Assembly: GCA_910575075.1 (NCBI GenBank)
Contig: CAJTCY010000001.1
Span: 268,702 to 332,701, forward strand
Direction: 5' to 3'
Origin: Lachnospiraceae bacterium
Lineage (GTDB): Bacteria > Bacillota > Clostridia > Lachnospirales > Lachnospiraceae
DNA: 64,000 nucleotides
Positions 16,949-25,472 of this stretch are shown here, piece by piece. The first letter of the stretch is position 1. Every line of letters begins with the position of its first letter. A program made the translations under genes and the position numbers. The notes under the pieces were generated by a model. It was given only the letters and a program-made list of their open reading frames with translations, did no database searches and was not told the DNA's origin.

Positions 16949-19153
16949 TTGAACACTAAAACAGAGCTTCTGGCGCCGGCAGGGTCTTTTGAGATTTTAA
17001 CTGCTGTAATCAATGCAGGCGCTGATGCGGTATATGCGGCCGGTACCAGATTTGGCGCCCGGGCCTATGCCGATAATTTTACAGAGGAAGAACTGCTGCA
17101 AGCCATTGAATTTGTGCATATTAAGGACAGAAAGCTCTATCTTACTGTGAATACACTGTTAAAAGAACAGGAACTGGGGGAACTTTATGAGTATCTCCTT
17201 CCTCTTTATGAAGCAGGCCTGGACGCAGTGATTGTACAGGATCTTGGTGTTATGAGATTTGTTAAAAAACATTTCCCAGACCTTCCCATTCACGCCAGTA
17301 CCCAGATGACAGTTACCGGAGCATATGGAGCAAAATTGCTGATGGATCAGGGATGCAGCCGGATTGTGACGGCGAGAGAGCTGTCTTTAGAAGAAATTTC
17401 TCATATTTACAGAACTACAGGGGCGGAGATTGAGAGTTTTGTCCATGGAGCACTGTGTTATTGTTATTCCGGTCAGTGCCTGCTCAGCAGCATGATTGGA
17501 GGAAGAAGCGGAAACCGGGGAAGATGCGCGCAGCCTTGCCGGCTCTCTTACGAAGTATTTGACAGTAAAAGCACAGCTTTAGCAGCAGGAAAACAGAGAG
17601 AAAATTATCCTTTAAGCCCCAAAGATCTGTGTGCCGTTCACTTGCTTCCGCAATTAGCTGCCTGCGGCATTCACTCCTTTAAAATTGAAGGAAGAATGAA
17701 GCAGGCAGTATATGCGGCGGGAGTCACCAGTATCTACCGCAAATATATAGATTTGTTTGAGTCTGGAGAAGAATATCAGGTGTCAGAAAAGGATGCTCAG
17801 GCATTACTTGATCTTGGCAGCCGTAGTGGATTTACAGAAGGGTATTACAAAAGGCAGAATGGCAGGGAGATGATTACCTTTGAGAAGCCTTCTCATGTAA
17901 AAAGCAATGAAGTATTACAGAAGAAGATACATGACTTGTATGTAAAAACAGAAAATAAAGAAAAAATAAAGGGAATCTTAAGACTTTTTCCAGGGAAACC
18001 GGCAAGTCTTGTGTTACAATGTAAAGAAGTGCAGGCAGAGGTGACAGGAGATATTGTATTGCCGGCAGAGAAACAGCCGCTGTCAAAGGAAACAGTTCTG
18101 GCTAAAATGAAAAAAACAGGAAATACCCCTTTTGAACTGGAAGATTTTGTATTGGAGATGGGAGAGCAGAGTTTTCTTCCGGTAGGAGCGTTGAATCATC
18201 TTAGGAGGGCAGGCCTTGCAAAACTGGCGGAGACAATGGCAGAGAAATACAAAAGAAGCATTCCGCTTCCACAGCGGCCAGAAACTGCGGAATATACAGA
18301 GGCAGAAGGGAAAAATAGGAAGTTCCCTATGCGCCTGTCTGTTTTGACAGAGACCTTGGAGCAGTTTTATACGGTACTGCAGCAGCCAGAAGCGGACCGA
18401 ATCTATTTGGAAGCCTTTGCTTTGGAGAGAAAACAGAGTTTTTCAGAACTGCAAGAGCTGGTTTGCCAGACACATGATGCCGGAAAGGAATGTTATCTGG
18501 CGCTGCCCTATCTGTTTCGCATGAAGACAGCGCAGTGGTATGAACAAAACTGGGGACAGCTGAAACAAGCAGGGGTGGACGGGTATCTTGCCAGAAATCT
18601 GGAAGAACTCTCCTTCCTAAAAGAAATGGGCGCAGATTGTTCCTGCATTCAGGGAGATTATAATCTGTATGGCTGTTCCAATGAAGCGGTTCGGGGATTG
18701 GCAGATCTTTCCTTGCGGCAGTATACTCTTCCAGTGGAACTTAATTTCCGGGAATTAAAGGAATTGGACTGTTCTTTAGGGGAACTGCTGCTCTACGGTT
18801 ATCAGCCATTAATGCTCAGTGCTCAATGCCTTCGTAAGAACACTGTGCATTGTGACAGGAAAAGAAGGGTCTTTTATCTCAAAGACCGTTATGGTAAGCT
18901 GTTTCCAGTAAAAAACCGATGTGAAGATTGTTATAATGTCATTTACAATATCAGTCCTCTGGCATTGTTCCATCAATGGGAGAAAATTCAATCCCTGGCG
19001 CCAGCAGGTGTCCGTATGTCTTTTACATTGGAGAGCCAACAGGAAATAGTAGAAATTTTCCAATATTACAGACAGGCAAGAGATAAAAAACTTGACAGGG
19101 ACAATTATCTGAAAAATTTTACCAATGGACATTTTAAGCGAGGAGTCGAATAA
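16949..19153 (+). CDS. peptidase U32 family protein with DUF3656 (RlhA-like)
   Basis: A 734-residue U32-family protein. The N-terminal part has ELLAPAGSFEILTAVINAGADAVYA, the VQDLGV segment and the U32 signature region around ESFVHGALCYCYSGQCLLSS with a cluster of cysteines (GNRGRCAQPCRLSY). The C-terminal half has the DUF3656-type extension and a final Cys-rich stretch (CLRKNTVHCDRKRR...CEDCYNVIYN). E. coli RlhA, of this architecture, hydroxylates C2501 of 23S rRNA, so a role in RNA hydroxylation is more likely than proteolysis; this is inference. The start may be TTG 16949, with AGGAGG 11 bases upstream. Confidence 0.85.
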   Translation: MNTKTELLAPAGSFEILTAVINAGADAVYAAGTRFGARAYADNFTEEELLQAIEFVHIKDRKLYLTVNTLLKEQELGELYEYLLPLYEAGLDAVIVQDLGVMRFVKKHFPDLPIHASTQMTVTGAYGAKLLMDQGCSRIVTARELSLEEISHIYRTTGAEIESFVHGALCYCYSGQCLLSSMIGGRSGNRGRCAQPCRLSYEVFDSKSTALAAGKQRENYPLSPKDLCAVHLLPQLAACGIHSFKIEGRMKQAVYAAGVTSIYRKYIDLFESGEEYQVSEKDAQALLDLGSRSGFTEGYYKRQNGREMITFEKPSHVKSNEVLQKKIHDLYVKTENKEKIKGILRLFPGKPASLVLQCKEVQAEVTGDIVLPAEKQPLSKETVLAKMKKTGNTPFELEDFVLEMGEQSFLPVGALNHLRRAGLAKLAETMAEKYKRSIPLPQRPETAEYTEAEGKNRKFPMRLSVLTETLEQFYTVLQQPEADRIYLEAFALERKQSFSELQELVCQTHDAGKECYLALPYLFRMKTAQWYEQNWGQLKQAGVDGYLARNLEELSFLKEMGADCSCIQGDYNLYGCSNEAVRGLADLSLRQYTLPVELNFRELKELDCSLGELLLYGYQPLMLSAQCLRKNTVHCDRKRRVFYLKDRYGKLFPVKNRCEDCYNVIYNISPLALFHQWEKIQSLAPAGVRMSFTLESQQEIVEIFQYYRQARDKKLDRDNYLKNFTNGHFKRGVE

Positions 19154-19156
19154 GAT

Positions 19157-20608
19157 ATGCTGCATTTGATTACAGAACTATCGAAATATACAATGATCAT
19201 TCTGTTTGCCCTGTATACCTATCAGTGTTTTTCTGCACTGAAACGGAGTGTGGACAAAGAAGAGCAGGCAGAGAAATACAGAAGTCAGGTGGTTTATATG
19301 TATCTGTTCCATCTGAATGCCTATGCGGTGTTGTACCTGTCTATGGACAAAAACCTGGAAGTTTTGAAGTTTTATCTGATGCAGGTGGCGTTTTTTGCAG
19401 TGGTGCAGGTGTGTTACAGTATTTTTTACAGACGGGTGTCCAGACTGGTGGTCAATAATATGTGCATGCTGATGTGCATCGGCTTTGTAATGCTGACACG
19501 GCTCTCTTATGACCATGCCATGAAGCAGTTTCAGATTGCGGTGGTTTCCATGGCGCTGACCATGCTGATTCCATTTTTTATCAGCCGCTTTAAGTATTTA
19601 AAAAGCCTGACCTGGCTGTATGCTCTTGCCGGTATCACTATGCTGGGAGTCGTAGCCGTGCTGGGGGCTGTGTCTCATGGCGCCAAGCTTTCCTTTACTG
19701 TTGCGGGAATTGCTGTGCAGCCTTCCGAGTTTATTAAGATTATCTTTGTGTTTTTCGTGGCGTCTATGTTCTACGAGTCAACGGAATTTATACAGGTAGT
19801 AAAAGCCACTGTGATCGCAGGGCTTCATGTCATTATTTTAGTGTTGTCCAAGGATTTAGGAGCAGGTTTGATATTTTTTATTGCCTATATGGTAATGCTG
19901 TATGTGGCAACCAGGAAATTATACTATTTTTTTGGCGGGCTGTTTTGCGGGGCTGTAGCCTCTGTAATTGCATACTATCTCTTTAACCATGTGCGGGTGC
20001 GGGTGGTGGCATGGCAGGACCCGTTAGCTGTCTTTGAAAGAGAGGGTAATCAGGTGGCAAACTCTCTCTTTGCCATAGGAACCGGAGGGTGGTTTGGCAT
20101 GGGACTCAACCAGGGCATGCCCAACAAAATTCCGGAAGTAAAACAGGACTTTATTTTTTCGGCAGTGGCAGAAGAATTAGGCGGTATTTTTGCGATCTGC
20201 CTGATTTTGGTATGTGTCAGTTGTTTTCTGATGTTTCTCAATATTGCCATGCAGATGAAAGATTCTTTTTATAAGCTGGTAGCGCTGGGACTGGGAACAA
20301 TTTATGGATTCCAGATTTTGCTGTCTGTGGGAGGCGACATCAAATTTATTCCCTCGACAGGCGTGACACTGCCGCTGGTCAGCTATGGAGGAAGTTCTCT
20401 TCTCAGCACATTGATTATATTTGCCATTATACAGGGGCTGTATCTGCTCAGGGAACGTACCGAGACAGAACAAGCGCCCGAAAGAAAAAAGAAGAAAAAA
20501 ACGGGTTCAAAAAGTAGCAGCAGTAAAAAGAAATCCTCGGTAAGGAAAGGAGGGGCAGCATCTCATGAAGAAAATATTCACGGAACGAAAATTGAAGACT
20601 TCGACTAA
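19157..20608 (+). CDS. FtsW/RodA/SpoVE-family (SEDS) glycosyltransferase
   Basis: A polytopic peptidoglycan polymerase of the SEDS family. The 483-residue protein has about ten membrane helices and the family motifs: VQPSEFIKI near residue 190, the SKDLGAG motif, the LFAIGTGGWFGMGL loop, DFIFSAVAEELG, and FIPSTGVTLPLVSYGGSS near the end. It ends in a 45-residue Lys/Ser-rich cytoplasmic tail. The next gene, a class B penicillin-binding protein, begins inside its last 44 bases. This pairing suggests a SEDS-bPBP unit; I cannot tell whether it serves division, elongation or sporulation. Confidence 0.92.
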   Translation: MLHLITELSKYTMIILFALYTYQCFSALKRSVDKEEQAEKYRSQVVYMYLFHLNAYAVLYLSMDKNLEVLKFYLMQVAFFAVVQVCYSIFYRRVSRLVVNNMCMLMCIGFVMLTRLSYDHAMKQFQIAVVSMALTMLIPFFISRFKYLKSLTWLYALAGITMLGVVAVLGAVSHGAKLSFTVAGIAVQPSEFIKIIFVFFVASMFYESTEFIQVVKATVIAGLHVIILVLSKDLGAGLIFFIAYMVMLYVATRKLYYFFGGLFCGAVASVIAYYLFNHVRVRVVAWQDPLAVFEREGNQVANSLFAIGTGGWFGMGLNQGMPNKIPEVKQDFIFSAVAEELGGIFAICLILVCVSCFLMFLNIAMQMKDSFYKLVALGLGTIYGFQILLSVGGDIKFIPSTGVTLPLVSYGGSSLLSTLIIFAIIQGLYLLRERTETEQAPERKKKKKTGSKSSSSKKKSSVRKGGAASHEENIHGTKIEDFD

Positions 20609-22022
20609 AAGAAGCAAGAACCGGGAATTTGTCATAATCACCTATCTGTTTGTAGGGGCTTTCATTATGATGATGGGATATTTTGCTTATTTTCAGATTT
20701 TCCGCAGCGAGGATTTTATCAACAGCCCTTATAATACCAGGCAGAATACCTTTGCGGAACATGTGGTCAGGGGAGAGATCCGTTCATCAGATGGAAAAAC
20801 GCTGGCGCAGACTATTGTGGAAGAGGACGGAAGTGAGACCAGGTATTATCCCTATGGATCTATGTTTGCTCATGCGGTGGGATATGACTGCAATGGAAAA
20901 TCTGGAATAGAGTCATTTGGGAATTTCAGCCTGCTGCGTTCTCACGCATTTTTTTTAGAGCAGGTGTTTCATGGCATACAGGATAAAAAAAATCAGGGAG
21001 ACAATGTTGTGACCACTCTGGATTACCGTTTACAGGAGACAGCTTATAACGCTCTGGGCGGAAACCGAGGAGCAGTGGTGGCATTGGAACCTTCTACCGG
21101 AAAAATATTTGCCATGGTGTCTAAACCAGATTTTGACCCGAATACCATAGGGGCGGAGTGGGATAATATCATTTCCAATACAGACAGTGAAAATTCTATC
21201 TTGGTGAATCGTGTCACCCAGGGACTCTACCCGCCTGGCTCTACCTTTAAGATATTAACGACGCTGGAATATCTCAGAGAACATCCGGATTATCAGGATT
21301 ATTCCTACGAATGTACAGGAAATATTGCTATGGAAAATACAGAAATTCACTGTTATGCCAATGCGGTCCATGGGGCGGAGAATCTTGAGACTTCTTTCGC
21401 AAAATCGTGTAATACTTCCTATGCAAACATTGGACTGGGATTGAATAAGAAGAAATTTGCAGACCTTTGCAATGATATGCTGTTTCATACGGATCTCCCA
21501 ATTTCCTATCCTTCCAACCAGAGCAGTTTCGTATTGAAAGAATCCTCCAATACAGACCAGGTGACTCAGATGGCGATCGGACAGGGGGAAACATTGGTGA
21601 CACCTTTGCACATGGCATTGATTACGTCTGCCATCGCCAATGATGGAATATTGATGAGGCCATATGTCATTGACCATACAGAAAATTATAAAGGCATTCC
21701 GGTAAAGAATTATAAGTCTTCCACGTATGGTTCTCTGCTCACAAAAGAAGAAGCTCAGAAGCTTCAGGGATTTATGTCAAAAGTGGTCAGCGAAGGAACG
21801 GGTTCTAAGCTCAGTGGGCAAAGCTATCAGGCCGCAGGGAAGACAGGCTCTGCGGAATTCAGCAACAATAAAGAAGAGAGTCATGCATGGTTTACCGGAT
21901 ATGCTTCCACGGAGGAAAAAGGCAGCATAGTGGTGACGGTAATTGTGGAAAATGGAGGGGCAGGCAGTACGGCCGCAGTGCCGATTGCAAAACAGGTATT
22001 TGATACGTATTTTTCCCGGTAA
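20565..22022 (+). CDS. class B penicillin-binding protein (transpeptidase)
   Basis: A peptidoglycan DD-transpeptidase partner for the upstream SEDS protein. The N-terminus is short, basic and cytoplasmic, then one membrane helix (about 22-44). The N-terminal PBP domain is small. The transpeptidase motifs are S226-T-F-K229 (SxxK), S281-C-N (SxN) and K426-T-G. At 485 residues it resembles the shorter PbpA-type enzymes more than FtsI, and has no PASTA domains. It overlaps the SEDS gene by 44 bases; the ribosome binding site AAGGAGG lies within that gene's tail. Confidence 0.93.
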   Translation: MKKIFTERKLKTSTKRSKNREFVIITYLFVGAFIMMMGYFAYFQIFRSEDFINSPYNTRQNTFAEHVVRGEIRSSDGKTLAQTIVEEDGSETRYYPYGSMFAHAVGYDCNGKSGIESFGNFSLLRSHAFFLEQVFHGIQDKKNQGDNVVTTLDYRLQETAYNALGGNRGAVVALEPSTGKIFAMVSKPDFDPNTIGAEWDNIISNTDSENSILVNRVTQGLYPPGSTFKILTTLEYLREHPDYQDYSYECTGNIAMENTEIHCYANAVHGAENLETSFAKSCNTSYANIGLGLNKKKFADLCNDMLFHTDLPISYPSNQSSFVLKESSNTDQVTQMAIGQGETLVTPLHMALITSAIANDGILMRPYVIDHTENYKGIPVKNYKSSTYGSLLTKEEAQKLQGFMSKVVSEGTGSKLSGQSYQAAGKTGSAEFSNNKEESHAWFTGYASTEEKGSIVVTVIVENGGAGSTAAVPIAKQVFDTYFSR

Positions 22023-22099
22023 GAAGAAAAATCTTGCAAGATATCTTAAAAAGGGGTATACTACTTTTAAAGTCAATAACCACATCAGGAGGTATTGCA

Positions 22100-22552
22100 A
22101 TGATTGAAGCAACGAGTTGTGGTGGTGTGGTAATATTTCGCGGGAAGATTTTGCTTTTGTATAAGAATTACAAGAACAAATATGAGGGCTGGGTTCTTCC
22201 GAAAGGAACCGTAGAGCCAGGCGAAGAATACAGGGATACGGCGGCACGTGAAGTGCTGGAGGAGACAGGGGTAAATGCCCTGATTATTAAGTATGTAGGA
22301 AAGAGCCAGTATTCTTTCGCTGTTCCGGACGATACGGTGGAGAAAGACGTCCATTGGTATCTGATGATGGCAGACAGTTATTACAGCAAACCACAACGGG
22401 AAGAATATTTTGTTGATTCAGGATACTATAAATTTCACGAAGCATATCATTTACTGCGTTTTGCGAATGAGAAACAGATACTGGAAAAAGCATATAATGA
22501 ATATCTTGATTTGAAAAAGAGTAATCTTTGGGGCAACAGAAAATATTTTTAA
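22100..22552 (+). CDS. NUDIX hydrolase
   Basis: A 150-residue pyrophosphohydrolase. The Nudix box is complete: GTVEPGEEYRDTAAREVLEE followed by TG (pattern G-x5-E-x7-R-E-x2-E-E-x-G), about residues 35-57. The substrate is unknown; the basic stretch and length resemble diadenosine-polyphosphate-hydrolase-like members. I place the start at ATG 22100, seven bases after AGGAGG, because an upstream ATG at 22034 lies in an unlikely extension without a binding site. It is followed by an intrinsic terminator. Confidence 0.88.
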   Translation: MIEATSCGGVVIFRGKILLLYKNYKNKYEGWVLPKGTVEPGEEYRDTAAREVLEETGVNALIIKYVGKSQYSFAVPDDTVEKDVHWYLMMADSYYSKPQREEYFVDSGYYKFHEAYHLLRFANEKQILEKAYNEYLDLKKSNLWGNRKYF

Positions 22553-22583
22553 TACCGGCAGATACAGGCAGAGGTACAGAGAG

Positions 22584-22614
22584 AAAGGTGCTCGCGAGAA
22601 GAGAGCGCCTTTTT
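22584..22614 (+). terminator. intrinsic terminator after the NUDIX gene
   Basis: AAAGGTGCTC (22584-22593) pairs with GAGCGCCTTT (22603-22612) with one G-U pair, followed by five Ts (22610-22614). Confidence 0.8.
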
Positions 22615-22677
22615 CCTGTAACCCTTTTCAGTATCTGTGAGAATGAAAGATGTTAAGAGCCATCCATCCGTAATGAA

Positions 22678-23046
22678 ATGGAGAATGAAATGATCTTTTA
22701 CAGGGATTTTTATGCAGGAGAGAGTATAGCCAGGAAAAAAGAGAAGGTAAAATGGAAGATTCTTCACCGCGCTGGCCAGGTGGATGTCTATGTGATTACG
22801 CTGAGCAGCAATCCGGAGAATCTTATGGATATTATACCTTCCTGGCAGTTGATGCAAAAATATTACAGGAGTCAGGACATGCTGGTGATTGGCGTGGATA
22901 GAGGGTATGAAAATGCCATGGAACTGGCAGGGAGAATTGTGTCAGATGTATTTCAGAAAACCGGAAATCTGAATATCAGGGAATATTTTCTAAAACAGCA
23001 CAGAGAAAATCTCAGGAGAGAGCCTGTATGGAAATCCTGTTTCTGA
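22678..23046 (+). CDS. uncharacterised 122-residue protein
   Basis: I do not recognise this protein. It is soluble, mixed charged/hydrophobic, with a basic segment (ARKKEKVKWKILHRAG) and a run that alternates strand and helix (VDVYVITLSSNPENLMDII, DMLVIGVDRGYENAMELAGRIV), which suggests a small alpha/beta fold. ATG 22678 gives 122 residues; ATG 22690, six bases after GGAG, gives 118 and may be the real start. Its last 19 bases overlap the DUF2953 gene, and gerW follows, so it may take part in sporulation or envelope functions. Confidence 0.75.
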   Translation: MENEMIFYRDFYAGESIARKKEKVKWKILHRAGQVDVYVITLSSNPENLMDIIPSWQLMQKYYRSQDMLVIGVDRGYENAMELAGRIVSDVFQKTGNLNIREYFLKQHRENLRREPVWKSCF

Positions 23047-23894
23047 TATTAAAAATTGTCGGCATTCTGCTTGCTGTTCTTTTATTGTTGGTTTTTGCGG
23101 TGCTTGCGGTTCCGGTCCGTTATGGCATTTGTATGGAAGCAGAGGATGCGATCACAGGGAAGGCAGTATTTTCCTGGTTCTTTCGCTTAGTGTATATAAG
23201 AACTGAATATAAAAATAAAGACGTGGCGTTTCAATTACGGATTTTGGGGATTCCTGTTTCTCTGGACAGACGGAAGAAGAAAGCCAAAACAAACAATCAG
23301 AAAAAATCAGAGAAAAACCATACGGATACAGAGAGAACCATACAGGAACAGCAACAATTAGCGCCGAAAGTCTCAGAAAACCAGGATTTTTCCATTCCTG
23401 AATCAGGGCAGAATCAACGTAGCAGCAGAAAAAGAAATGGTCCCAGAGAATGGCGGAGAAATGTTCGGGCGGGCTTTGAGGCGCTGCAGCAGTGGTTTTT
23501 GGACTTAAAAGATAAAACTATTACAGGAAAAGAAAAAATCCAGAACATAAAAAACATGATTTCGGAGGAAACTAATAAGAGCGCTTTTTTGCATTTGCTG
23601 AGAGAAATGAAATTTCTTATGCGCCATTTTTCTCCGCGGAAGGCCAGCGGAGAACTGATATTTGGCATGGAAGATCCCAGCCGGACAGGGCAGGTACTGG
23701 GATGGATCAGTCTGTTTCCATTTTGGGCAAATTATCGGATTTGTGTAATGCCGGATTTTCAGGCAGAAAAATTTTATGCAAAGGGCAGTCTGAAGATGAA
23801 AGGACATATCCGGGCCTGGCATATGATATGGTCAGTGTTTCGGTTGATCAAAGATAAAAACATAAGAGCATTGATAACAAGTTTTCGAACATAA
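23028..23894 (+). CDS. DUF2953 domain protein
   Basis: A 288-residue protein with one N-terminal membrane helix (about residues 3-27). A basic, low-complexity linker rich in Lys/Gln/Glu (80-150) follows, then the DUF2953-type C-terminal part (FGMEDPSRTGQVLGWISLF, then MPDFQAEKFYAKGSLKMKGHIRAW). DUF2953 genes often sit just upstream of gerW (ytfJ) in Firmicutes (B. subtilis ytfI-ytfJ), as here, and are linked to sporulation. Exact function is unknown. Confidence 0.82.
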   Translation: MEILFLILKIVGILLAVLLLLVFAVLAVPVRYGICMEAEDAITGKAVFSWFFRLVYIRTEYKNKDVAFQLRILGIPVSLDRRKKKAKTNNQKKSEKNHTDTERTIQEQQQLAPKVSENQDFSIPESGQNQRSSRKRNGPREWRRNVRAGFEALQQWFLDLKDKTITGKEKIQNIKNMISEETNKSAFLHLLREMKFLMRHFSPRKASGELIFGMEDPSRTGQVLGWISLFPFWANYRICVMPDFQAEKFYAKGSLKMKGHIRAWHMIWSVFRLIKDKNIRALITSFRT

Positions 23895-23912
23895 CAGGAG
23901 GTATGATTCATT

Positions 23913-24335
23913 ATGCAGGATAATAATTTCAACACAACGGTTCAGTCGTTGTTTAAAGGCATGGATAGTTTTATTACTACCAAAACTGTGGTTGGAGAAG
24001 CAGTACACATTGGAGATACCATTATTCTTCCTCTTATTGAAGTGTCTTTCGGCGTAGGCGCCGGAGCATTCTGCCAGGATAAGAAAAACAATGCTGCGGG
24101 AGGAATGGGCGGAAAAATTTCACCGAGTGCGGTACTGGTCATCCAGAACGGATGTACCAAGCTTGTCAATGTGAAGAATCAGGACAGCATTACTAAGATT
24201 CTTGACATGGTTCCTGATTTGGTAAATAAATTTACCAGTAAGAATTCTGCAAAAGACACTGTGGAAGCAGATGAAGAGGCGAAAAAGGAAGCGGCCAAAA
24301 ATCTGGCAGAAAAACTCAACGTGACCTCAGAGTAA
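23913..24335 (+). CDS. gerW: spore germination protein GerW family (YtfJ)
   Basis: A 140-residue member of the GerW/YtfJ family, needed in Bacillus spores for normal lysozyme-dependent or germination behaviour. The conserved core is VVGEAVHIGDTIILPLIEVSFGVGAG, then GGMGGKISPSAVLVI. The C-terminus is an acidic/Lys-rich tail. AGGAGG precedes the ATG. It is the last gene of the DUF2953 operon and is followed by a strong terminator. Confidence 0.93.
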   Translation: MQDNNFNTTVQSLFKGMDSFITTKTVVGEAVHIGDTIILPLIEVSFGVGAGAFCQDKKNNAAGGMGGKISPSAVLVIQNGCTKLVNVKNQDSITKILDMVPDLVNKFTSKNSAKDTVEADEEAKKEAAKNLAEKLNVTSE

Positions 24336-24386
24336 GATTCCAAACTCTGTTATAAAAGACAGAGATATCCTGAATGAAAACAGCAG

Positions 24387-24423
24387 ACAGAGCATATATT
24401 AGTAATAATATATGCTCTGTTTT
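24387..24423 (+). terminator. intrinsic terminator after gerW
   Basis: ACAGAGCATATATTA (24387-24401) pairs exactly with TAATATATGCTCTGT (24406-24420) around GTAA, then TTTTCT. Confidence 0.8.
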
Positions 24424-24434
24424 CTGGTGATAGC

Positions 24435-24572
24435 ATGAAACGACTGATCGGCTTTATTTTGTTTTGGATTGCGGTAGGAATGGCAATCATGATTTTTCTG
24501 CCCAATGAGGTGCTTGGAATATTGATTATTTTTATTCTGCTGTTGCTGGGGTATAATTTGTTTTGCTGTTAG
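24435..24572 (+). CDS. 45-residue membrane protein
   Basis: A small frame starting MKRLIGFILFWIAVGMAIMI and ending in LGYNLFCC. It has two hydrophobic segments (about 5-22 and 28-43) split by a polar turn PNEV. The start follows the gerW terminator by only eleven bases and has no strong ribosome binding site (TGGTGA at best). The complete two-helix pattern with basic N-terminus and no internal charge argues for a real protein, possibly a leaderless-like or spore-specific one. I cannot name it. Confidence 0.55.
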   Translation: MKRLIGFILFWIAVGMAIMIFLPNEVLGILIIFILLLLGYNLFCC

Positions 24573-24660
24573 CGAGCTGGCTATTTATATTAAGCCAAAC
24601 CTACTTGTCAGTTTACTGATGAAAAATAAGAAATCTCAAAAAGCAGTATAACATAAATAC

Positions 24661-24697
24661 AAAAAGAACAGTACACTGGTACGCCAATGAACTGCTC
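24661..24697 (-). terminator. terminator of rpmB
   Basis: On the minus strand GAGCAGTTCATTGG (24697-24684) pairs with CCAGTGTACTGTTC (24679-24666), with two G-U pairs and one mismatch, followed by five Ts (24665-24661). Confidence 0.7.
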
Positions 24698-24718
24698 TCT
24701 GTGACTATTTGAAATGAA

Positions 24719-24904
24719 CTAAGCTCTTTCAACTTTTCCGCTTCTTAAGCAAGAAGTACAAACATACATCTTCTTAGCGGCTCCATTTACTTTACATTTT
24801 ACGGATTTAATATTAGACTTCCACATTCTGTTAGATCTTCTATGGGAATGGCTGACATTTTTACCGAAATGCGCAGCTTTGCCGCAAATGCTGCATTTTG
24901 CCAT
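24719..24904 (-). CDS. rpmB: 50S ribosomal protein L28
   Basis: A 61-residue large-subunit protein. MAKCSICGKAAHFGKNVSHS is the standard N-terminus, followed by the basic RRSNRMWKSNI and the C-terminal CTSCLRSGKV. It has four cysteines in two CxxC pairs (Cys4/Cys7, Cys49/Cys52), the zinc-ribbon form of L28. The start at 24904 has AGGAGG seven bases upstream; longer in-frame readings upstream have no support. It is transcribed alone and leftward between a promoter and a terminator. Confidence 0.95.
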   Translation of the reverse strand: MAKCSICGKAAHFGKNVSHSHRRSNRMWKSNIKSVKCKVNGAAKKMYVCTSCLRSGKVERA

Positions 24905-24960
24905 AATTGCACCTCCTTGCAACTTATTAAGCCTGCCATCCACAGGCTCACAACACAAGT

Positions 24961-24989
24961 ATTCTAACAGAAAGAGTGGCATAATGCAA
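24961..24989 (-). promoter_or_regulatory. sigma-A promoter of rpmB
   Basis: On the minus strand TTGCAT (24989-24984), 17 bases, TAGAAT (24966-24961). Confidence 0.7.
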
Positions 24990-25050
24990 GAGTAAAATGA
25001 ATTTTTTATAAAAAAGAGAAATATATGTTTCTTTTTTTGCCGGAAAAGGG

Positions 25051-25056
25051 TATAAT
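25051..25056 (+). promoter_or_regulatory. probable -10 of the Asp23-fakA-recG operon
   Basis: TATAAT at 25051-25056 sits 47 bases before the Asp23 gene; the -35 region 17 bases upstream (TTTCTT) is weak. Confidence 0.45.
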
Positions 25057-25102
25057 ATGACCAGATAATAGAAATATTGAACCGAAAAACGGAGGTTGCA
25101 GT

Positions 25103-25459
25103 ATGAAAGGACAATTAGACACACAGTATGGAAAAGTGTTGATCAATACGGACGTTATTGCGATATATGCCGGTTCTGTGGCAGTAGAATGCTTTGGAAT
25201 TGTAGGGATGGCGGCCGTCAATGTTAAGGATGGTCTGGTAAAGCTATTAAAACGCGACTATCTGAATCATGGAATAAATGTTTCCCTTAAGGAAAATAAG
25301 ATTACTTTGGATTTTCATGTGATCGTTTCCTATGGAGTGAGTATTTCTACCGTTTCTGACAATCTGATCAGTACAGTGAAATACCAGGTAGAGGAATTTA
25401 CCGGTTTGAAAATCGAAAAAATCAACATCTTCGTGGAAGGTGTCAGAGTGATTGATTAA
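25103..25459 (+). CDS. Asp23/Gls24 family protein (YloU-like)
   Basis: A 118-residue member of the Asp23 family, a group of small, often membrane-linked envelope-stress proteins. The pattern is INTDVIAIYAGSVAVECFGIVGMA, then ITLDFHVIVSYGVSI, then VEEFTGLKIEKINIFVEGVR. It overlaps or abuts the fakA gene, the same order as B. subtilis yloU-yloV, followed by recG. The AACGGAGG site precedes the ATG. Confidence 0.9.
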   Translation: MKGQLDTQYGKVLINTDVIAIYAGSVAVECFGIVGMAAVNVKDGLVKLLKRDYLNHGINVSLKENKITLDFHVIVSYGVSISTVSDNLISTVKYQVEEFTGLKIEKINIFVEGVRVID

Positions 25460-25472
25460 GGAGGACGCGAAA

